From the NCBI GenBank assembly GCA_021825785.1, contig JAKAGP010000058.1, positions 1-8,101 of the forward strand: a stretch of DNA of 8,101 nt, given 5' to 3'. Below the pieces are notes generated by a model. The model saw nothing but the letters and a program-made list of their open reading frames with translations, made no database searches and was not told where the DNA came from. Shown here in pieces: positions 1 through 5,258 of this stretch. This DNA comes from Nitrospirota bacterium (GTDB taxonomy: Bacteria; Nitrospirota; Thermodesulfovibrionia; Thermodesulfovibrionales; JdFR-88). Each line of letters opens with the position of its first letter. The first letter of the stretch is position 1. The position numbers and the translations under genes are program-made.

Positions 1-131
1 TCTATGTCCCGCTGGGCTGTCTTGACAGATACCTCGAACTCTGCCGCCAGTTTCGTGGCATTCGGGTATTTCCTGCGCTTTACGTGATCGTCAAACCAGA
101 TAAAGCGTTCGTAAACGTTCTTCTGTCCCAA
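1..131 (-). CDS. WYL-family transcriptional regulator, N-terminal part (truncated by window edge)
   Basis: About 43 codons are visible, reading leftward off the window. The protein begins (M)GQKNVYERFIWFDDHVKRR and continues through a helix-turn-helix that ends KLAAEFEVSVKTAQRDI. The pattern of a basic, aromatic first helix, then YPNATKLA, then a recognition helix with K/R-T-x-QRDI is the usual opening of HTH-WYL regulators; the WYL ligand-binding domain itself would lie beyond the edge and is not seen. I chose a TTG start at 131-129 because a strong ribosome-binding sequence, GGAAGGGG (complement of 137-144), sits 5 nt upstream; no in-frame ATG lies close by. The gene is divergent from the NERD helicase at 349, so it may regulate that gene and itself. 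WYL proteins are known as ligand-responsive repressors or activators, often in phage-defence loci. Function here is inferred from the HTH part alone. Confidence 0.75.
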   Translation of the reverse strand, partial: MGQKNVYERFIWFDDHVKRRKYPNATKLAAEFEVSVKTAQRDI

Positions 132-136
132 TCTGA

Positions 137-144
137 CCCCTTCC
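137..144 (-). promoter_or_regulatory. Ribosome-binding site for the WYL regulator
   Basis: The minus strand reads GGAAGGGG, 5 nt before the TTG at 131-129. It is the main reason for accepting a TTG start for this regulator. Confidence 0.55.
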
Positions 145-151
145 GATGTTG

Positions 152-181
152 AGTATAACAGAAGTCTGTCATCCAGGAAAA
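152..181 (-). promoter_or_regulatory. Possible sigma-70 promoter for the WYL regulator
   Basis: On the minus strand TATACT (complement of 152-157) is one base from the -10 consensus. An 18-nt spacer separates it from TTTTCC (complement of 176-181), a poor -35. The distance to the TTG start would give a very short leader that still includes the ribosome-binding site. The -10 is good, the -35 weak. Confidence 0.3.
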
Positions 182-258
182 CTAAAATACACCTATTTAA
201 CAAATACTTGTACATTTCAGCGCCGCTCTGTTTACCCGGCCGTGATAGGCTCATATCT

Positions 259-306
259 AATCCTAAGCCTAAACCTCCCCCAAGGCATGTCCGAGGTCTT
301 AGGATT
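259..306. repeat. Inverted repeat / potential stem-loop in the divergent intergenic region
   Basis: AATCCTAAG at 259-267 is the exact reverse complement of CTTAGGATT at 298-306, with 30 nt between. A second stem, ACCTC (273-277) with GAGGT (293-297), can stack inside it after a 5-nt bulge on the left side. It lies about 43 to 49 nt before the NERD-helicase start. It could be an operator bound by the divergent WYL protein or a structured leader of the helicase mRNA. There is no T-run, so a terminator is unlikely. Confidence 0.45.
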
Positions 307-348
307 GTCCATTTTCTGTGCAAATTTGGCGTAATCGAGTAAGATATC

Positions 349-2034
349 GTGTGTATGGCTATATTCTATCCGGATATTGATGCAGATGCCGTCGAAGAGG
401 ATGAGTCTTCCGGTTATCACGCCGAAAGAAATGTGCTCAGGGCACTCGAGATACTGGACGATAAATGGCGGATATTCCATGGCCTGGAATGGAGATACAT
501 CGATGATCGTGAGGGAGAAAAGGTAGGAGAAACCGACCTCGTGATCTTTCATCCTGACCTGGGCATCCTGGTTGTTGAGATCAAGGGAGGCGGCGTAAGA
601 GTAGAAAACGGCAAATGGCTGTACGAAAATGCCTTTGACGGGTCGATGTCAGAAATGAAGCAGTCCCCCTTCTCCCAGGCCCGCCGAAATCGCTTCGCAC
701 TGGAAAAGAAACTGCGGAAGACTTCCCTTGGAGCCGATATTCTTGATGCAACCGCCCTGACCCATATCGTCTGGTTCCCTGACATAACGTGGACTGCCCC
801 TCTTCCTCCAGAAGTGCCTCATGCAGGCTTCATTTTGTACGCCAGGCACCTTGATAATCCAGAGAGACAGCTGCGTAGCATCCTTCGTGAGACCCATCCG
901 GACAGCTCAAAGTGGTCGGCCAGCAATATCAGCACCTTAGTACATGCGCTCGCCCCGGACGTAAACCTCCTTCAGCCGCTCGGAGCCACACTAGGCACAA
1001 TCAGAGACCGGCTTTTCAAGATGACACAGGGGCAGGTCAATGCCCTGAGGGCCCTGAGAAGACAAAAGCGGCTTCTCGTTGAAGGCTGTGCCGGCTCAGG
1101 GAAGACACTTCTGGCTGTCAGGCTTGCCCATGAGCACCTCCAGGAAGGCAAGAGAATACTCTTCACCTGCTTCAACAAAAAACTGGCAGAACATATCCGC
1201 ACCGAATTTGAGAAGACTTCATCCATATATGTCATTAACTTCCATGAGCTTGTCAAACAGCTTTGTGATAGGCATGCGGTTCACTATGACGTGCCTGCCG
1301 ATGAGAACTCCAAGAGCCTTTTCTTTGAAACAGGAGCTGCCGAGCTGCTCCTGAAAGTATCAGACTCAGTATCTCCCAAATACGACACGATCATTGTAGA
1401 TGAGGCGCTTGATTTCAAAGACGCCTGGTGGATTGCTCTGGAAGCCCTCGGGGAACCGAACTTCTCCTACTACCTTTTCTACGACCGCTGCCAGAACCTT
1501 TACAATGAACAGGGCGGATGGTCTCCCCCTTTTGAGTCGGATCCTGTAATACTAGATCAAAACGTCAGAAATACGAGGCAGATTGGCCAATTCGCAGCAA
1601 GGCTTGGAGGGCTGACTACAACCACTGAGTATGGGGTGACCGAAGGGCCAACCCCGGAGATACATAGATACTCTAAGACTACAGATATTCCTGCTATTCT
1701 GAAGGGCCTGCTCGATGAATTGACGAGGAAGCAGAAGATCCCACCTGACGATATCGTTATACTCAGCCCTTACCGCTATGACAACGAGCGACTTGGAATA
1801 AGGGACTTCATAGAATCTAACAGCAACTTTCTCAGCCTAAATGCCGTTTCAGGAGTTCATGGCAAGATCCGCGTCTGCACAATCCAGTCGTTCAAAGGGC
1901 TGGAGGCTGATGTTGTCATCCTTTGCGGCATAGACGGCCACTTACCGGCCTGTAAACCTGCAAACCTATACGTCGGGGCTACCCGTGCCAGATCTCTGCT
2001 CCATGTTATTCAGAAGGAGAAAATGGAGAGCTGA
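349..2034 (+). CDS. NERD-domain superfamily 1 (UvrD-like) DNA helicase/nuclease
   Basis: This protein of 561 residues (559 if the ATG at 355 is used) joins a nuclease-related NERD domain to an SF1 helicase. The NERD part (about residues 21-110) shows AERN with E26, then GETD (60-63) and VVEIKG (75-80), the E-x-K of a PD-(D/E)XK-like site. The helicase part has a Q-motif-like TQGQ (226-229), Walker A GCAGSGKT (246-253), motif Ia CFNKKLAEHI (284-293), Walker B IIVDEALD (348-355), motif III YYLFYDRCQNLY (374-385), motif IV-like LDQNVRNTRQIG, motif V TIQSFKGLEADVV and motif VI YVGATRAR (531-538). The expected DEAQD glutamine is leucine (codon 1408-1410). GTG at 349 and ATG at 355 are both possible starts; only a weak GAG precedes them. 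Such proteins are thought to act on DNA and recur in phage-defence loci; the divergent WYL regulator supports that role. All motifs lie in one open frame, so the gene appears intact. Exact substrate is unknown. Confidence 0.9.
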   Translation: MCMAIFYPDIDADAVEEDESSGYHAERNVLRALEILDDKWRIFHGLEWRYIDDREGEKVGETDLVIFHPDLGILVVEIKGGGVRVENGKWLYENAFDGSMSEMKQSPFSQARRNRFALEKKLRKTSLGADILDATALTHIVWFPDITWTAPLPPEVPHAGFILYARHLDNPERQLRSILRETHPDSSKWSASNISTLVHALAPDVNLLQPLGATLGTIRDRLFKMTQGQVNALRALRRQKRLLVEGCAGSGKTLLAVRLAHEHLQEGKRILFTCFNKKLAEHIRTEFEKTSSIYVINFHELVKQLCDRHAVHYDVPADENSKSLFFETGAAELLLKVSDSVSPKYDTIIVDEALDFKDAWWIALEALGEPNFSYYLFYDRCQNLYNEQGGWSPPFESDPVILDQNVRNTRQIGQFAARLGGLTTTTEYGVTEGPTPEIHRYSKTTDIPAILKGLLDELTRKQKIPPDDIVILSPYRYDNERLGIRDFIESNSNFLSLNAVSGVHGKIRVCTIQSFKGLEADVVILCGIDGHLPACKPANLYVGATRARSLLHVIQKEKMES

Positions 2035-2049
2035 GTTGAGCAAAATATC

Positions 2050-2268
2050 CTACTTGGCATGATGGTTTGCTGCAACTTCTTGATGTAGTTCTCTCAAGAG
2101 TATCGACTCCCTAGGGCCGAGTCTTTCATCTCTTACCTGCAAATATCTAGTAACTCCCTTTAATCTTCCACCTTGTCTATTAAGCGGAGGTTCAGCCGTA
2201 TGGATCAAAATGCCCTCGATATAGACGACTTCGGTCTTCAGAGACTTACCGATGAGCAGGCCAACGAC
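2050..2268 (-). pseudogene. C-terminal fragment of a GIY-YIG-like endonuclease family protein
   Basis: The minus strand encodes VVYIEGILIHTAEPPLNRQG, then GRLKGVTRYLQVRDERLGPR and a stop at 2050. The acidic-start helix with E-x-x-LIH followed by a PxLNRQGGR motif resembles the C-terminal half of small GIY-YIG-type nuclease proteins, but the GIY and YIG motifs themselves are absent, so the family call is tentative. Going upstream the frame enters the end of an IS3-type element at about 2269 and stops at a TAA roughly 25 nt into it; the ATG at 2283 lies within IS sequence and is not a real start. I read this as the tail of a gene cut by insertion, with its N-terminal half lost. It is convergent with the NERD helicase, 15 nt away, and no terminator hairpin is visible between them. 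Confidence 0.4.
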
Positions 2269-2604
2269 AGAGGTGGACCCCATTGTTTGGACAGTTTGAC
2301 TGCTGATTTAAGGTGGAAACCACCATCCATCATGCCGCCAGCCTTACAGGATAACCTGCCAGTGGCAGATTCCAGTATGCCTCATAGGGTGGCGTATTCC
2401 AGTAAACATCATCTGGGGTCCTCAGGTCAAGGCTCTGATGCTGCCGCTGTGAGTTGTAATAATCAAAGCAGTCTTATGGCCCTGACGGACCGCACCAATC
2501 AAATCGTATCCCTTTAAATACAAATCCTCATACTTCACACTCTTCAACAACCGCTCGATTAACATGTTATCCAGCCGCCGGACCTTGCCGTTCGTGCTGA
2601 TATC
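2269..2604 (-). mobile_element. IS3-family insertion sequence remnant (right end plus 3' part of orfB)
   Basis: The left boundary carries a terminus-like sequence, AGAGGTGGACCCC (2269-2281) followed by ATTGTTTGGACAG, similar in style to IS3-family ends. Next to it lies the C-terminal part of the OrfB integrase-type transposase. At about 2604 the similarity stops; no orfA, no N-terminal OrfB and no second terminus follow. The element is therefore a truncated, immobile remnant. Assignment to a named IS would need a database comparison. Confidence 0.7.
2330..2604 (-). pseudogene. IS3-family transposase OrfB, C-terminal fragment with frameshift
   Basis: Reading the minus strand from 2604, one frame gives DISTNGKVRRLDNMLIERLL and then KSVKYEDLYLKGYD, the conserved G-K-x-x-x-LDN-x-x-IERL-x-x-S-x-KYE block of IS3 integrases, which includes the third acidic residue of the DDE triad (E of IERL). 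Around 2475-2485 the frame changes. The other frame continues DCFDYYNSQRQHQSLDLRTP and then DDVYWNTPPYEAYW to a TGA at 2330-2332; this matches the usual YYN-x-x-R-x-H-x-x-L-x-x-RTP ending. The new frame also carries an in-frame TAA at the junction. The transposase is therefore inactive: it lacks its N-terminal two thirds and is frameshifted. Confidence 0.8.
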
Positions 2605-2941
2605 TAATCTCCTCGTCGAATCTCATAATCATTGAATCAGTATTCACTGAAATCGCAGCTGATGACCAGGGTATCCCCAACAAGATGCTCGCTCAAAGGA
2701 ACCTCATCTCCGTCATGCTCAAGGTCTGACCTTACTTCCTCTATTCCTGTTTAGCATGTCAGTTGGCTCCCCATATCTCTGTCCAGGAGACCCCCGGACC
2801 GACAATTCCATAAAGCCTCCTTTTCCTGCCTCCCGAGCCAAGTCCAGGATAGTTGGATAATCCGCACCGTTCGCTTCCTGGAACAGAGAACTTACGGCAT
2901 CCTCCGACATTGAAAAAGGCACGCCTCGCTCCTCGCGCACC
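2605..2941. other. Unassigned degraded sequence between an IS remnant and an ATPase fragment
   Basis: No gene is recognised. On the minus strand two adjoining open stretches look mildly protein-like. One runs from an ATG at 2940 to a TGA at 2719 and includes MSEDAVSSLFQEANGADYP and TILDLAREAGKGGFMEL. The other, about 2637-2751 in a different frame, includes DLEHDGDEVPLSEHLVGD and ends at a TGA (2637-2639). They could be two halves of one frameshifted gene, but I cannot name a family. The plus strand from 2853 is also open yet reads as low-quality sequence until the ATPase similarity begins at about 2941. Confidence 0.3.
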
Positions 2942-3321
2942 GTGGGATGAACATCAAAGATGGGGAGGATATCCGCCGGTATGGCAAAGAAAGGAAGCGG
3001 CCGACAAAATAGCCTGGCTAAAGGATTACAGAAATAAACATATAGAAAGAGACATAGCGGATGTGGGTCAGGTTGCTAATGTAGAGACTTTCTTTTTAAC
3101 CCAAAGACTGCTTTGTTCGCGAACTGCCCAGATATTATCGATCAGCGAGGTGGCGAGGGATGTTTCGTTATCCGTGAATACCGTCAAAAGATATATCAAT
3201 CTCCTCTCGATGACCTTCCAATGTCACCTGTTACATCCTTACTTCGAAAACGTCGGGAAGCGTTTTATTAAGAGCCCGAAAATATATTCCCCCGATACGG
3301 AGGGTGTACTCCGCTGCCTGA
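2941..3321 (+). pseudogene. AAA_14/DUF4143 ATPase, internal to C-terminal fragment
   Basis: From about 2941 the plus strand reads WDEHQRWGGYPPVWQRK, then DKIAWLKDYRNKHIERDIAD, VGQVANVETFFLTQRLLCSR, a helix-turn-helix-like stretch ISEVARDVSLSVNTVKRYIN, and KRFIKSPKIYSPDT. This is the typical middle of ATP-binding proteins with a C-terminal DUF4143: GGYP motif, helical ERDI block, winged-helix-like segment, then the KSPK-x-Y-x-x-DTG strand. The Walker A/B ATPase half is missing upstream and the EVDF...EVKSG end is missing downstream. Similarity fades at about 3320, where the intact ATPase on the other strand ends. The open frame continues to 3467 only as antisense of that gene, and the upstream open part from 2853 does not resemble the family. 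It differs clearly in sequence from the intact neighbour, so it is a different subfamily rather than a duplicate. Confidence 0.75.
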
Positions 3322-4512
3322 TCAGTCTTTCAGCCATGAGTACGGAGTCTCCGAGAAAAACTTTTCAAGGGGAATCCCGACACCGCCCACAACCAATAAT
3401 TTCGCCTTGGGATATTTTAAGCGAAACTTCTCCATGCCTGACACCTTTGAGCTTCTGCCGCTTTTGACCTCTATAGCCCAAGTTGACGAACCGCCAGTCA
3501 CCACAAAGTCCACCTCTTTGTCTCCCTCCCGCCAGTAGGTGAGCTGATGGTTTGTTCCGGAAAATCCATTGCAGAAATGGGCACCAACGGCATTCTCTAC
3601 AAGTCTCCCCCACCAGGATGGTTCAGCTATCACCTCCCTGAATGTTTTTGAGGACAGCGCATTAATCAGGGCATTGTTCCAAAGAATCAGCTTTGGGCTA
3701 CTCCCGCGCTTTCTTGCATGCCCCTGGGAGAAGAGCTCCAGCCCGCTGACGAGGAAGGCCGACTCAAGGAGTTTAAGGTAGTGGGCAAGCGTCGTAGTAT
3801 TACCGGCATCCTGAAGCTGCCCAAGCATCTTGTTGTAGGAAAATATCTGGGCCGGGAAGGTTGCAGCAAGAGCAAAGAGATGTCGAAGGAGCGCCGATTT
3901 GGTGATCTTCTGCATCTGCAGCACATCCCGGGCAAGAACTGTCTCTATTAGGGAATCTCTGACATAGCTCTTCCACTGCTGTTCATCCTGAGCAAAGATT
4001 GCAGCCCCTGGATATCCTCCAAAGTAGAGCCAGGTATTCAGATCCCAGCCAAAAGCAAACTGACATTCTTTAAATGACCAATGAGGACAACGAGTGAGTA
4101 AGAAACGTCCTGCCAGACTTTCGTGCAGCCCCTCCTGAAGCAACAGAGCTGAGGATCCAAGAACCAACAGGCGTATATCCTGTCCCTGATGCTGTGCGCG
4201 GTCCCAAAACAGTTTCAGGCTTTCGCTCCACCCCCTTACCTTCTGAATTTCGTCGAGGACAAGGACCACCGGCTTCCCGGTTCGCTGTAATTCAACATCT
4301 GCCAGACGCCATTGAGTCTCGATCCATTCGTGACCGGGTGGCAGAGGGCTGTCAGCGGACGCATAGACAGAAGGATAGGAAAGTTTGTTCAACACCTGCC
4401 GGGAGATGGTCGTCTTGCCAACCTGCCGCGGGCCAATAAGTACCTGAAAAACCGGCAGTCTTTTTTTTAGAGCTGATGTGAGTACCTTCACAAGAAATCG
4501 TTCATAAGCCAT
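3322..4512 (-). CDS. ATP-binding protein, AAA_14 domain with C-terminal DUF4143
   Basis: A complete 396-residue protein of normal family length. The N-terminal AAA_14 domain has Walker A GPRQVGKTT (27-35), Walker B VVLVLDEIQKV (82-92, D87 E88) and a sensor-like LVLGSSALLL (116-125). A GGYP motif (165-168) leads into the DUF4143 region, with helices and a winged-helix-like stretch around 222-250. The end carries KEVDFVV (332-338) and AIEVKSG (346-352), the D...E-x-K arrangement of a PD-(D/E)XK-like fold. The ATG at 4512 fits, as it leaves the usual short lead before Walker A. No good ribosome-binding sequence precedes it; the bases before it are CTTCCTCC, so the message may be nearly leaderless or weakly translated. 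The family is widespread, often strain-variable, and its biochemical role is unsettled. Palindromic sites at 4547-4578 probably control it. It is convergent with a truncated relative ending at about 3321. Confidence 0.9.
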   Translation of the reverse strand: MAYERFLVKVLTSALKKRLPVFQVLIGPRQVGKTTISRQVLNKLSYPSVYASADSPLPPGHEWIETQWRLADVELQRTGKPVVLVLDEIQKVRGWSESLKLFWDRAQHQGQDIRLLVLGSSALLLQEGLHESLAGRFLLTRCPHWSFKECQFAFGWDLNTWLYFGGYPGAAIFAQDEQQWKSYVRDSLIETVLARDVLQMQKITKSALLRHLFALAATFPAQIFSYNKMLGQLQDAGNTTTLAHYLKLLESAFLVSGLELFSQGHARKRGSSPKLILWNNALINALSSKTFREVIAEPSWWGRLVENAVGAHFCNGFSGTNHQLTYWREGDKEVDFVVTGGSSTWAIEVKSGRSSKVSGMEKFRLKYPKAKLLVVGGVGIPLEKFFSETPYSWLKD

Positions 4513-4538
4513 GGAGGAAGCTTAGCACTCACAGAGAC

Positions 4539-4544
4539 ATTATG
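4539..4544 (-). promoter_or_regulatory. Candidate -10 element for the AAA_14 ATPase
   Basis: The minus strand reads CATAAT (complement of 4539-4544), one base from the -10 consensus, 27 nt before the ATG. A -35 would fall inside the adjoining palindrome (4547-4578), where no good consensus is seen. That layout suits a promoter blocked, or activated, by a protein bound to the palindrome. Inference from position. Confidence 0.35.
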
Positions 4545-4546
4545 TC

Positions 4547-4578
4547 AATATTACTCAATGATTGAGTAATATTACTCA
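4547..4578. promoter_or_regulatory. Nested palindromic operator-like site upstream of the AAA_14 ATPase
   Basis: AATATTACTCAAT (4547-4559) and ATTGAGTAATATT (4561-4573) form a perfect 13-bp inverted repeat around a single G at 4560. A second perfect 16-bp palindrome, TGAGTAATATTACTCA (4563-4578), overlaps its right arm. The unit ATTACTCA thus occurs three times in alternating orientation (4550-4557, 4563-4570 reversed, 4571-4578). It lies 35-66 nt upstream of the ATPase start, next to a -10-like hexamer. No T-run follows, so I read it as a protein-binding operator; the regulator is unknown and might be the ATPase's own winged-helix-like part. Confidence 0.65.
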
Positions 4579-4793
4579 GCTACATACTGACTTGCCCACA
4601 CTTCATGTCCGACTGACACGAGTATCCCATCATGCTCCTTCTCATTTCAATGATAAGTCAGTTATCCTTCTTTTGTCACGATCCTCCGATGGATGGGAAT
4701 CCTGTGACATAAAGGTCATGGCTGGCGGCTTTATATACATTTTGGTAGCTGAGCCATGTATTTTTCGTAACTGTCAGTGGGCCTAAATATCTA
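4579..4793. other. Intergenic stretch with no recognised gene
   Basis: No reading frame here resembles a protein. A frame open on the plus strand from 4562 begins inside the palindrome and has no ribosome-binding site. Only a 6-bp inverted repeat, TGTCAC (4674-4679) with GTGACA (4704-4709), is visible, and I attach no function to it. Confidence 0.5.
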
Positions 4794-4893
4794 ACTGAAC
4801 CGACCCGGGTACCGCGGGACCGTTTACTGTCGGAGGAAATCCGACGGGTCCGCAAGGAGAACTTCGAGGTGTATGGTGCCAGGAAGGTTATCT
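4794..4893 (+). mobile_element. IS3-family transposase OrfB N-terminal fragment
   Basis: The plus strand encodes EPTRVPRDRLLSEEIRRVRK followed by ENFEVYGARKV. The pattern L-x-x-EIRRV-x-x-EN-F-x-VYGARKVW is the conserved early OrfB segment of IS3 elements (the helix-turn-helix part before the integrase core). The W after KV is replaced (KVICQ) and similarity stops at about 4893, where the Fic remnant on the other strand begins. No start codon, integrase core or terminal repeats are attached, so this is a short scar about 30 residues long. Confidence 0.7.
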
Positions 4894-5258
4894 GCCAGGC
4901 AGCTCCGTGCCGCTACTCATGATCTCGATATAGCCTGCGTAGCTGAACAGACGATTGCGTTTCCGGGAGGTCAACTCCTTCACGATGCCGAGTTGCTCCA
5001 GATGGCCAAGCGACTTGTTGACCGTCGCCGGGGTGATACCGGTCTTTTCCACCAGCCAGCCCGAGGTGGCAATAGGATGCTCCATGAGCACCCGGTGGAC
5101 CTGCAGTGCGGATGCAGACGCCTCAACAGGTGCCCGCGACGGCCGTTGCTGTCCAGGAACGGGTGGATGGTCTCGAACTGCATATGGGCCAAGGCCGCCT
5201 TTATATCCCATTCCCACGCCGCCATGGCCTGATTCATCAGCAAAATCCGCCGTTGGCA
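4888..5258 (-). pseudogene. Fic-family (AMP-transferase) protein, decayed
   Basis: Two pieces in different frames are visible. From about 5258 one frame reads LLMNQAMAAWEWDIKAALAH and MQFETIHPFLDSNGRRGHLL, the Fic core; the catalytic His of HPF is at 5163-5165, but the usual HPFLDGNGR has Ser in place of Gly. At about 5120 the reading jumps to another frame, which gives ALQVHRVLMEHPIATSGWLV, then TVNKSLGHLEQLGIVKEL and NRLFSYAGYIEI to a TAA at 4888-4890. That second piece is the C-terminal winged-helix domain typical of long Fic proteins (TVNKALEHLEQLGIVRE-like, then NRLFxYxxYL). The roughly 60 or more residues that normally separate core and winged helix are missing, as is the N-terminal half before the core. 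Intact family members usually move AMP to target proteins. This copy cannot be functional as it stands. Confidence 0.85.

Noticed and set aside
232..552. Minus-strand open frame of 106 codons at the start of the helicase gene
   Set aside because: It lies mostly antisense to the clear NERD coding sequence and has no recognisable motif.
2173..2517. Plus-strand open frame of 114 codons
   Set aside because: It is antisense to the IS3 transposase remnant and the GIY-YIG-like fragment, which carry the real similarity.
2853..3467. One continuous 204-codon plus-strand gene
   Set aside because: Only about 2941-3321 resembles the DUF4143 family; the first part is unrelated and the last part is antisense to the intact ATPase.
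4547..4578. Palindrome as a transcription terminator or CRISPR repeat
   Set aside because: It is AT-rich with no T-run, sits upstream of a gene, and there are no regularly spaced repeats with spacers.
4674..4709. TGTCAC / GTGACA inverted repeat
   Set aside because: Six bases with 24 nt between is expected by chance and no gene or promoter is placed to use it.
4562..4786. Plus-strand open frame of 74 codons after the palindrome
   Set aside because: It starts at a TTG inside the palindrome, has no ribosome-binding site and no protein-like pattern.
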